Below, piece after piece: positions 26,942 to 34,100 of a DNA stretch of 64,000 nt. Both the position numbers and the translations under genes were made by a program. Every line of letters starts with the position of its first letter. The first letter of the stretch is position 1. Location of the stretch: NCBI GenBank assembly GCA_050948785.1, contig JBMNEM010000003.1:26589-90588 (forward strand). Direction: 5' to 3'. The notes beneath the pieces are model-generated. The model made no database searches. It was not told the origin of the DNA and saw only the letters and a program-made list of their open reading frames with translations. The stretch comes from JAAZMI01 sp050948785 (GTDB lineage Bacteria; Bacillota; Dethiobacteria; DTU022; UBA8154).

Positions 26942-27739
26942 TTGCAAAAAACTTTGAGAGTGGCCATTGCACAGTTTCAAATAGAAGATTATGCCGAAGA
27001 TACATTGGCCAAGATTGAACGTGCAATGGAGCAGGCCGGCAAAAGAGGAGCTGCTGTTGTGGTCACTCCGGAGAGTATTCTTAATCCCGGTTTGCGGGAC
27101 AAGGTCCGGAATGAGAAGCTCGTCTTTGATGAACAGTATATGCTCTCAATTCTTTCCCGAAAGGCGGCAGAATGCAAAGTGGGTATTCTTTTGGGGTACG
27201 TTACCCAAAAGGATAAAGATGTAATAAATTGTGCAGCGCTGATTGATGCCCAGGGTCATGTGGTAGATATTTATCAAAAAACTCACCTTTTTGAGGAAGA
27301 ACGTTTGACCCGGACCCCGGGGGATAAATTCTGTATTTCTGTACTGAATGATATTCCCATTGGGATTTTAATTTGCTTTGATCTGGAGTTTCCGGAAGTA
27401 CCCCGGTCCTTGGCTCTCTCCGGTGCAAAAATATTGTTTATTCCAGCAGCCAATATGTACCCTTATGGTCATGCGCACCGGGCACTGTCCATTGCCAGGG
27501 CCATTGAAAATCATACTTTTGTCGTTTACTGCAACCGGACTGGACCGGTGGGTGATGTTGTGGATGTAGGTGAAAGCTGTGTCATCGATCCCTTTGGCCG
27601 GATTGTCGCTGAGCTGGGTTATCCGGAGGGTTTGCTGTTTGCTGATTTGGACCTCAGCATGCTTGTACAAGCGCGTCGGCACTTTGATTATTTCAAGGAG
27701 CGTCGCCCTTCTCTTTATCAAAAAATTGTTAGTGGTTAA
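26942..27739 (+). CDS. Carbon-nitrogen hydrolase (nitrilase superfamily)
   Basis: A 265-residue amidase-type enzyme with the Glu-Lys-Cys triad: Glu in VVTPESILNP (about 42), Lys in DIYQKTHLFEEERL (about 112) and Cys in IGILICFDLEFPEV (about 145). The C-terminal half has RAIENHTFVVYCNRTGPVGD. TTG start with AAGGGTGGCG upstream. It would hydrolyse an amide or carbamoyl compound in the cytoplasm. The YfcC carrier gene follows 102 nt later, so the pair may import and hydrolyse the same compound. Confidence 0.87.
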   Translation: MQKTLRVAIAQFQIEDYAEDTLAKIERAMEQAGKRGAAVVVTPESILNPGLRDKVRNEKLVFDEQYMLSILSRKAAECKVGILLGYVTQKDKDVINCAALIDAQGHVVDIYQKTHLFEEERLTRTPGDKFCISVLNDIPIGILICFDLEFPEVPRSLALSGAKILFIPAANMYPYGHAHRALSIARAIENHTFVVYCNRTGPVGDVVDVGESCVIDPFGRIVAELGYPEGLLFADLDLSMLVQARRHFDYFKERRPSLYQKIVSG

Positions 27740-27841
27740 AAATGGTGTCAAGTTTTTAAAATTAAATATGCCCGCTGCCTTGGTTAATTTGTCTCTTAAA
27801 CGGTTACTGCTCATCATCACAAAACAGATGGAGGAAATTTT

Positions 27842-29263
27842 ATGGAAACTAATGTTGTTCAAAAAAAACGTGGTTTTAAAGTTCCACATGTCTATGTTAT
27901 AATTTTTGTTTTAATTGTTCTTGTTGCTATTGGCACCTATTTCATTCCTGCCGGAACTTATGAGCGCTATATAGAACCGGAAACTGGCAGGACACTTGTA
28001 GATCCGGATTCCTTTCGGTATGTGGAGTCCAGCCCGGTAAGTCTCTTTGGAGTCTTTCGGGCTATTCCTCTGGGTATGGAAAAGGCGGCTCCCATTGTGT
28101 TTTTCATTTTAATAGTCGGCGGAGCCTTTCAAATGATTCAAAATACAGGCGTTCTTGATGCCGTTTTGCCACTAGTTGTGGCCTCCCTTAAAGGCAAAGA
28201 AAAATTACTGGTTCCTGTAACCCTGATCATTTTTTCGATTACAGGTTTTTGTTTTGGGTTGGCTGAAGAAACAATTGTGTTTATCCCCATTGGTATTGCC
28301 CTGGCCCGGGCATTGAATTATGATGCTTTGGTTGGTATGTCCATTATCTACACAGGGGCGGCGACTGGTTTTATTGGCGGAATGTTGAATCTTTTTACGG
28401 TGGGTATTGCGCAAAGTATTGCCGAACTTCCCTTATTTTCAGGTCTAGGCTTTCGTTTTATTGCCTATGCCTTTTTTCTGCTTTCTGCCGTCTGGTGGTG
28501 TATGCGCTATGCTTCTAGGGTGCAAGCAGATTTGGCGAATAGTTATGTCAGAGAACTGGAATTAGAACAAAAAGACCAGCGCATTACCATCGATGCTGAT
28601 CAATTGCCTCCTGTTTCCGGAAGGCATAAGGCTGTCCTGCTAGTGATACTCTTAGGATTTGCTTACATGATCTATGGAGTTTTTGAACTTGAATTCTATA
28701 TTGTCGAGCTTACAACGGCTTTTCTAATGATGGGGGTGGCTGCGGGATTGGCCGGCGGGTTTTCTCCCAGTGAATTAGCCGATTCTTTTGTTGAAGGGGC
28801 AAAAACCATTATCTTCGGTTCTTTAGTGGTAGGTTTTGCTCGAGCAATTCTGGTTGTCATGGAGCAGGCGCAAATTATCGATACAGTAGTGGCTTATTTA
28901 GCCAGTGTTGTGGGCACTTTTCCCGGAATTTTTGCGGCGTTGGGAATGTACGTTGTGCAGTGTATAATCAACTTATTTATTATCAGTGGCCCCGGCCAGG
29001 CGCAAACCAGTATGCCGATAATGGTTCCCTTAGCAGATCTTATTGGAGTTACTCGCCAAACTGCCGTTTTAGCCTTTCAATACGGGGATGCCCTGACAAA
29101 TTCCATCCTTCCTACTGCGGGAGGATTAATGGGAGCTCTGGCAATTGGCAAGATCCCCTACGAAAAATGGTTTAAATTTATGGCGCCTCTTACAGTGATT
29201 TGGTTTATCATCGGGGCCGTTTTTATTGTTATAAGCGTTCTGGTAGGTTTAGGGCCGTTTTAA
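27842..29263 (+). CDS. YfcC-family membrane carrier
   Basis: A 473-residue membrane protein with about 12 segments. N-terminal KVPHVYVIIFVLIVLVAIGT followed by TYFIPAGTYERY is the hallmark of the YfcC/C4-dicarboxylate anaerobic carrier family. Other family regions are FGLAEETIVFIPIGIALARA and INLFIISGPGQAQTSMPIMV. Substrates of this family are mostly unproven (dicarboxylates, amino acids or peptides). GGAGGAAATTTT ribosome site. Probably co-transcribed with the nitrilase. Confidence 0.85.
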   Translation: METNVVQKKRGFKVPHVYVIIFVLIVLVAIGTYFIPAGTYERYIEPETGRTLVDPDSFRYVESSPVSLFGVFRAIPLGMEKAAPIVFFILIVGGAFQMIQNTGVLDAVLPLVVASLKGKEKLLVPVTLIIFSITGFCFGLAEETIVFIPIGIALARALNYDALVGMSIIYTGAATGFIGGMLNLFTVGIAQSIAELPLFSGLGFRFIAYAFFLLSAVWWCMRYASRVQADLANSYVRELELEQKDQRITIDADQLPPVSGRHKAVLLVILLGFAYMIYGVFELEFYIVELTTAFLMMGVAAGLAGGFSPSELADSFVEGAKTIIFGSLVVGFARAILVVMEQAQIIDTVVAYLASVVGTFPGIFAALGMYVVQCIINLFIISGPGQAQTSMPIMVPLADLIGVTRQTAVLAFQYGDALTNSILPTAGGLMGALAIGKIPYEKWFKFMAPLTVIWFIIGAVFIVISVLVGLGPF

Positions 29264-29353
29264 ATCAAAAAACCGGACATGGAAACTATAAAAACAAATG
29301 TGCTTTTTGCAGTGGAATTAACAGTGGGGTCCAACAGCAGAATCAACAGACAT

Positions 29354-29379
29354 CAGGCCACCTCTTTAGGGGTGGCCTG
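29354..29379. terminator. Hairpin between convergent carrier and rubrerythrin genes
   Basis: CAGGCCACC and GGTGGCCTG form a perfect 9-bp stem around an 8-nt loop. No long T-run follows, so its strength is uncertain. It lies between convergent genes. Confidence 0.55.
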
Positions 29380-29491
29380 AACTGCTGCTTGGAGCGTTGA
29401 TTTGGTGCATTATTGCTTTGGGCATTAGGGATTCGCTTACTGTTGTCACGTAAACGCTATTGAGAAAGTATTCAGCGCTGCTGTTTAATCT

Positions 29492-30031
29492 TTAGTAATT
29501 GGTACTTTTTACTTCAAAATATGCTTGGGGGTGCACACATACCGGGCAAACTTTTGGTGCTGTCGTTTCTGTATGAAGATAACCGCAATTTCGGCATTCC
29601 CATTGTACTGCTTCGTCTTTTTTAAAAACAGTGCCGTTTTCAAGATTTTTTAACAGTTTTCGATATTTCTCTTCGTGATCTTTTTCAATTTTGGCCAGCC
29701 CTTCAAAAACCGCGGCAATTTTGTTAAAACCTTCTTCCCGCGCCTCCTGGGCCATGCGCGGGTACATTTTTGTCCACTCTTCGTTTTCTCCGGCCGCCGC
29801 GGCCTGGAGATTTTCGATCGTGTTGCCGATACCCTGCAAAAATTTGAAATGAAGCTTGGCGTGTTCTTTTTCGTTTTCCGCTGTTTCGGTAAAAATTTCT
29901 GCGATTTGCTCATAGCCTTCTTTTTTGGCAACAGAGGCGAAATAAGTATATTTATTTCTCGCCTGCGATTCACCGGCAAAAGCTTCCCATAAGTTTTTTT
30001 CCGTTTTTGTTCCCTTTAAGTCTTTACCCAT
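29492..30031 (-). CDS. Rubrerythrin
   Basis: A 179-residue non-heme iron peroxidase. The ferritin-like diiron domain contains ENLWEAFAGESQARNKYTYF-type helix 1 and the ENEKEHAKLHFKFL and KIEKDHEEKYRKLL ExxH helices. The C-terminal rubredoxin-like domain has CRNCGYLH...CPVC (about 144-163). It reduces hydrogen peroxide in the cytoplasm of anaerobes. Ribosome site AAGGAGG with 7 nt spacing. Expressed from its own promoter (30096-30125). Confidence 0.93.
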   Translation of the reverse strand: MGKDLKGTKTEKNLWEAFAGESQARNKYTYFASVAKKEGYEQIAEIFTETAENEKEHAKLHFKFLQGIGNTIENLQAAAAGENEEWTKMYPRMAQEAREEGFNKIAAVFEGLAKIEKDHEEKYRKLLKNLENGTVFKKDEAVQWECRNCGYLHTETTAPKVCPVCVHPQAYFEVKSTNY

Positions 30032-30091
30032 GGTAAAACCTCCTTGTATTATTTATTATTTTCTCTTTCTTATCTTCCAATTCCTCACGTG

Positions 30092-30125
30092 AATTATTAT
30101 ACCATGAGAAATAATAATTGGTCAA
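30092..30125 (-). promoter_or_regulatory. Rubrerythrin promoter with inverted-repeat operator
   Basis: On the minus strand, TTGACC (30125-30120), an 18-nt spacer and TATAAT (30101-30096). AATTATTAT (30092-30100) and ATAATAATT (30111-30119) are perfect inverted repeats over the -10 box and spacer. The AT-rich palindrome is of the kind bound by Fur/PerR-family peroxide sensors, although the 10-bp gap differs from the PerR box. Confidence 0.7.
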
Positions 30126-30189
30126 TGATATTTATTAGGGATTAAAAAAAGTTCTCAGATAAAAATTTCACAGAAGCCTAAAAAGTATA

Positions 30190-30218
30190 TTGACAAGAAG
30201 TTTTTGTACCTTTATAAT
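30190..30218 (+). promoter_or_regulatory. Sigma-A promoter of the PadR gene
   Basis: TTGACA (30190-30195), a 17-nt spacer and TATAAT (30213-30218): full consensus. It lies 39 nt upstream of the PadR start and is divergent from the rubrerythrin promoter. Confidence 0.88.
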
Positions 30219-30256
30219 TACTATAGGCATAATACACATAAGGGAGTATTTCATCA

Positions 30257-30667
30257 ATGTGTGATCACCATCATCACCACCATTTAGGGAGGGAGGCCGG
30301 CTGTTGCGGCAGTGGCCTGCCGGTAGAAAAATTTATGCAGCCCTGCCTGCTGCTGTTGCTTAAGCAGCGCTCGATCCATGGTTATGATCTGATTCAGATG
30401 CTGCCGGAGTTTGGTTTTAGCGAGAGGTTGGATCCGGGTTCTGTTTATCGTAATCTGCGCCGCTTGGAGGAGGAGGGGTTGGTTACCTCCCAGTGGGATG
30501 TAGGCGAAGGGGGGCCGGCCAGGCGCTTTTATTACCTTACCGATGAGGGTGAGGAGATGCTGCATGCCTGGTCAATCCATATCAGGCAACAACGCCAGAG
30601 AATGGATGATTTTCTGGAAAGATATCATGAACTTTTTAAGACACAAAATCAGGTAGAAAAGGGGTGA
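30257..30667 (+). CDS. PadR-family regulator with His/Cys-rich N-terminus
   Basis: A 136-residue winged-helix protein. The first 20 residues, MCDHHHHHHLGREAGCCGSG, are rich in metal ligands. The PadR core follows: QPCLLLLLKQRSIHGYDLIQ, PGSVYRNLRRLEEEGLVTSQW, then RRFYYLTDEGEEML. The C-terminal helix (about 100-130) is the dimerisation helix. The natural six-His run suggests binding of nickel, cobalt, zinc or copper and a metal-responsive role. It overlaps the next gene by 4 nt (GTGA). Confidence 0.85.
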   Translation: MCDHHHHHHLGREAGCCGSGLPVEKFMQPCLLLLLKQRSIHGYDLIQMLPEFGFSERLDPGSVYRNLRRLEEEGLVTSQWDVGEGGPARRFYYLTDEGEEMLHAWSIHIRQQRQRMDDFLERYHELFKTQNQVEKG

Positions 30668-30855
30668 AAAATGTGTGTTGTCATGAACACCATGGTAATG
30701 CGTCCGCTCATTGCTGCTGTGATTCCGGTACCGGTTTTCAAAGGCGTTTTTTCAGCAAGGAAGAAGAGATCGCCAGGCTGGAAGAGTACCTGAAAGATTT
30801 GCAGGCGGAAGTAAAGGCTTTAGAGGCTTACATTCAGGCTTTGAAGGAAGAGTAA
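30664..30855 (+). CDS. Small Cys/His-rich coiled-coil protein, PadR partner
   Basis: 63 residues. The N-terminus CCHEHHGNASAHCCCDSG holds a dense Cys/His cluster; the rest (FSKEEEIARLEEYLKDLQAE) is a charged amphipathic helix likely to form a coiled coil, as in DUF5320-type proteins next to PadR genes. GTG start overlapping the PadR stop points to coupled translation and a shared, probably metal-related, role. Confidence 0.7.
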   Translation: MKNVCCHEHHGNASAHCCCDSGTGFQRRFFSKEEEIARLEEYLKDLQAEVKALEAYIQALKEE

Positions 30856-30878
30856 TATAATAAGGAAGAAAAACAAAA

Positions 30879-30908
30879 GGCACCTTGGTTGACTACTGCT
30901 GGGGTGCC
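30879..30908 (+). terminator. Terminator-like hairpin after PadR operon
   Basis: GGCACC (30879-30884) pairs with GGTGCC (30903-30908), with a few extra weak pairs, then ATTTGTTGTG. The T-run is imperfect. Confidence 0.5.
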
Positions 30909-31132
30909 ATTTGTTGTGTGTGGCTGTACGAAGCGATGATTCACACTCAGCTTGACCGGGAAAAAATCACCATGCTATAATTAAACGGCGTTGACCAGCC
31001 GGCCAGCTTGAGGGATAGTTATTTATTGTTAATTTCACTGCAAAAAGCTTTTTTTGTTATTACGTAGCACATATAAATGGGGTTTGTAGCAGAATCATTG
31101 GTTAAGTTCTGTTCAGGAAACGGGGAAAAGGT

Positions 31133-32545
31133 GTGCGTGCTTTAGCTTTTAAAGTTATCCGCGCTCTGGAAGAACGCGGCTTTGCAGCGTTTATCGTTGG
31201 TGGAGCCGTCCGGGATATGCTTTTGGGCAGAGAGCCCGAAGATTACGATATTGTTACAACGGCTCCGCCTGAACAGGTGCGGGATGTAGCAACATTTAAC
31301 GGCTGGCAGGCCAAAGAAACCGGCAAGGCTTTCGGCGTGATGATGGTCCTCATCCAGGGTAAATCCTTGGAAGTGGCTACCGCCCGTACGGAATGGTACG
31401 GCCGGGACAGCCACCGGCCGGAGGGGGTCCGCTTTTCTGCCAGTATAAATGCAGATCTGGCCCGCCGGGATTTTACCATTAATGCCATGGCCATGGGGCT
31501 TGATGGTCGCATCATTGATCCCTTTGGCGGGCAAAAAGATCTGGATGCCGGCCTGATCCGGACAGTTGGCAATGCGGCGGAGCGCTTTAGCGAAGACGCA
31601 CTGCGCCCGTTTCGCGCCATGCGTTTTGCCGCACAGTTTGGCTTTGATCTGGATGACCGGTTATTGGAGGCCATTCCCGGCACCTTGTACCGCGTCAGCG
31701 GGCTGGCAGTGGAGCGCGTCCGCGCCGAACTGGAAAAAATTTTACTTGCCCCGCAGGCCCGGCAAGGCCTTGATCTTTTGGTACGCTCGGGATTGGCCAA
31801 TGCCTCCTGCCGGCGCCGCATTAACGGTGTGGAAGAAATTGTGCCCATTTTGCCTGAACTGGGGCGTTTGCGCGGCTTGACCCAAAACCCCAATTACCAC
31901 CGCTTTGATGTCTGGGGGCATACTCTCGCTGCTTTGACGGCTGCACCTCCGGAGTTGACATTGCGCTGGGCGGCCCTGCTTCATGACCTGGCCAAAGGTT
32001 TGCCCGGTGTCCGCGGGAAGAATAAATATGGTGGGCTGGCTGATCGCGGGCATGATCAGGTGGGTGCGCAGATGGCCGCTGATATTCTGTCCCGCCTGCA
32101 TTTGTCGGTTTCCCGCCAAAAAAGGATCGTCTGGCTTGTAAAAAACCACATGGTTGCCCTGCCCCATGATCGATCAGTTATAACCCGCTGGTTAAAAAGG
32201 CGGTCACGTTCTTTTGGTTCACAAGCTGAGCTTAAGGAAGCTGTTCACCAGCTGTTTGCTTTACGTTATGCCGATCTTGCTGCCGGCATAGTTGACCCTG
32301 CCTGGCGAAAAGTCCGGGAAGTAGAGCGGCTGAAGGATGAGGTTTTAACAGCGGTGCCTTTTTACGTCGCGGAATTAAAAATAAGTGGCGGTGATGTGGC
32401 TCAGGAACTCGGCAGCGGCCCGCAGGTGGGCAAATTTTTAGCCGATGTGCTGGACAGAGTCATTGCCGGCCAGCTTCCCAACCGCCGGGAACCCCTCCTG
32501 GATGCTTTGGCCCGCAGGGCGCGGAGATTGAAAAAGAAGTCTTAA
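31133..32545 (+). CDS. cca: CCA tRNA nucleotidyltransferase
   Basis: A 470-residue class II nucleotidyltransferase. The head has FIVGGAVRDMLLGREPEDYD with the catalytic DYD and RRDFTINAMAMG; EDALRPFRAMRFAAQFGF is the neck motif. An HD-like domain follows (HRFDVWGHTLAAL, LLHDLAKG, DRGHDQVGAQ), as in the Bacillota form with a C-terminal phosphohydrolase-like region. It adds or repairs the 3' CCA end of tRNA. GTG start with GGGGAAAAGG just upstream. Confidence 0.9.
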   Translation: MRALAFKVIRALEERGFAAFIVGGAVRDMLLGREPEDYDIVTTAPPEQVRDVATFNGWQAKETGKAFGVMMVLIQGKSLEVATARTEWYGRDSHRPEGVRFSASINADLARRDFTINAMAMGLDGRIIDPFGGQKDLDAGLIRTVGNAAERFSEDALRPFRAMRFAAQFGFDLDDRLLEAIPGTLYRVSGLAVERVRAELEKILLAPQARQGLDLLVRSGLANASCRRRINGVEEIVPILPELGRLRGLTQNPNYHRFDVWGHTLAALTAAPPELTLRWAALLHDLAKGLPGVRGKNKYGGLADRGHDQVGAQMAADILSRLHLSVSRQKRIVWLVKNHMVALPHDRSVITRWLKRRSRSFGSQAELKEAVHQLFALRYADLAAGIVDPAWRKVREVERLKDEVLTAVPFYVAELKISGGDVAQELGSGPQVGKFLADVLDRVIAGQLPNRREPLLDALARRARRLKKKS

Positions 32546-32880
32546 GTAATGAAGAGGAATAAGAGGGACGAATCGATAATATCCTTGATAATATGAATTC
32601 AGACTACCACCAAATAAAAAAATTATCAAACTTTTATGGTACTGCAGGACTTTAATAGATCGTGTGGAAATATAATTAATGAATGTATATTATGGAAAAT
32701 ATTAAAACAGATGTACTTAACCTAATGAAAAATATTTGATGAATATTTTATAAAAGGGTAGAGGCGTTAAAAATAAAAGTATTTCCCATTTTAGGGTCCT
32801 TATGATTATGATCAGGCTTACGCCATTTCATTAATCTGCAGCTAATGAAACTTTTGGATGAGATTTAAATAAAAATTCAA
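32546..32880. other. Intergenic stretch between cca and the leader RNA
   Basis: AT-rich sequence with no family-like frame. The promoter for the downstream riboswitch-like leader should lie here (about 32780-32880), but no strong box pair could be singled out. Confidence 0.35.
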
Positions 32881-32888
32881 TACTGTTA

Positions 32889-33045
32889 CTCTCCGAGCTT
32901 GCCGTCCTAAAGCTATCCAGCCATGGCGGCAAGCCGCCAGGTACGTAGGGAAACCTGCACGCCTTCCATTGTGAAAAGGGGAGCTTTGGGCATATTAGTG
33001 CCGGGTGGCTTGACTTTCCACAATACCTGCCCGGCTTAAAATTTT
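32889..33045 (+). promoter_or_regulatory. Riboswitch-like leader RNA, copy 1 (Moco-type candidate)
   Basis: CTCTCC (32889-32894) can pair with GGGGAG (32978-32983) to close a domain containing GCTTGCCG/CGGCAAGC, CAGGT/ACCTG and the loop words CTCCGAGC, GGGAAACC and GTGAAAAGG. These words recall the Moco RNA motif, from memory. A terminator follows: GCCGGG (33000-33005) with CCCGGC (33030-33035) and T/A-rich sequence. It lies 46 nt before the TrmO-FmdE gene. Near-identical copies occur at 62750 and, truncated, at 52951. Confidence 0.55.
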
Positions 33046-33091
33046 TAAGGTTTTCTACATTAACATGAGGAGAAAATAAGAGGTGAATTAG

Positions 33092-33898
33092 ATGGAAGAG
33101 ATTTGTCTCAAGCCGATAGGAGTGGTGAAATCCTGGGTGGATGATATTTACTCCATGCCGAAGGGTGGGGAGAGGGGGATTGTAGAAGTAAAAGCGGAGT
33201 ATGTTCCTGCGCTGCAGCGCATCGAAGAAAATTCACATATTTGGGTTATCTGCTGGTTTGACAGGGCCAACCGGGATGTTTTACAAACTATGCCGCGTAT
33301 TATGGAACCCGAGCCAGTGGAATTCGGGGTTTTTGCCTTGCGCTGTTTTTCCCGGCCCAATCCTTTGGCCATCACCCTTGTTTCCCTGGATAAGGTTGAG
33401 GGGAACCTGCTTTACGTGACAGGGTTGGATGCTATAGAGGGAACGCCGGTATTGGATATCAAGCCTTACTTTGAGCAGGACAGTATTTTTTCACCCCGGA
33501 CAAGTTATGTCAAGCCCAAGGATGAGCCAGTACGCCGCAGCCTCATGCACAAGCTGGCTTACCGTCATCACGGAGCGGAGTCCGCTGCCCTGGAAATCGG
33601 ACTGCGTATCTGCCTGGTGGCCGAAACCCATTTTGGACACCTGCTTGATCCTGCTTTATCTGTAGCGGTTAAGGGTTCACGTGAACTTGCCGATGTGGTC
33701 CAGGGAATTACCAGGGCCCGGCTGGCCAACCCTCCTCGCTTTACATTCAGCGAAGCCGGTACAGATGAAATCGTTTTCACTAAAAACGGAAAAGCGCTGA
33801 AATTCAGTGTTAAGAAGAGATATTCCCGGGAGGATTTGCTGAGTTTAGCTGATAGTGAAATATTTTTGGTGACGGAAGAGCTGCTTGATGAAAGGTAA
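33092..33898 (+). CDS. TrmO (TsaA/YaeB)-like protein fused to a cysteine-less FmdE-like domain
   Basis: 268 residues. Residues 1-145 are a TsaA/TrmO domain: LKPIGVVKSWVDD, IEENSHIWVICWFDRANRDV, FGVFALRCFSRPNPLAITLV and GTPVLDIKPYF, the SAM-binding beta-barrel of tRNA m6t6A methyltransferases. Residues 155-265 (YRHHGAESAALEIGLRICLV...DVVQGITRARLANPPRF) align with the FmdE domain of formylmethanofuran dehydrogenase but lack its metal-binding cysteines. TrmO-FmdE fusions are found near molybdenum genes in anaerobes, so a role in Mo/W metabolism rather than tRNA modification is possible. It follows the riboswitch-like leader. Confidence 0.75.
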   Translation: MEEICLKPIGVVKSWVDDIYSMPKGGERGIVEVKAEYVPALQRIEENSHIWVICWFDRANRDVLQTMPRIMEPEPVEFGVFALRCFSRPNPLAITLVSLDKVEGNLLYVTGLDAIEGTPVLDIKPYFEQDSIFSPRTSYVKPKDEPVRRSLMHKLAYRHHGAESAALEIGLRICLVAETHFGHLLDPALSVAVKGSRELADVVQGITRARLANPPRFTFSEAGTDEIVFTKNGKALKFSVKKRYSREDLLSLADSEIFLVTEELLDER

Positions 33899-34100
33899 CT
33901 ATCAAGCAGCGGCACTATGCTGCCGGTCAAAGCAAAGTAAAGATAAAGACTTCGGGGTGAATTATTTGAAACCCGGGCCATTTTTTTTTGCCGAAGATAT
34001 GCAGATGTAAACATAATGCCGGAAAGTGTTAAATAATAATTTTAGGAGTACCTACCAAGCTAAGGTTATAATTATTTTGCTGAAAGGGGTTTTATGACCA
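33899..34100. other. Intergenic stretch before the surface-protein array
   Basis: About 200 bases. A weak hairpin-like GC segment follows the TrmO stop, and AAAGGGGT before 34101 is the ribosome site of the next gene. No clear promoter. Confidence 0.35.

Noticed and set aside
30257..30310. His6 run as cloning-vector contamination
   Set aside because: The run is inside a natural Cys/His-rich N-terminus, with native promoter and operon partner; no vector sequence around it.
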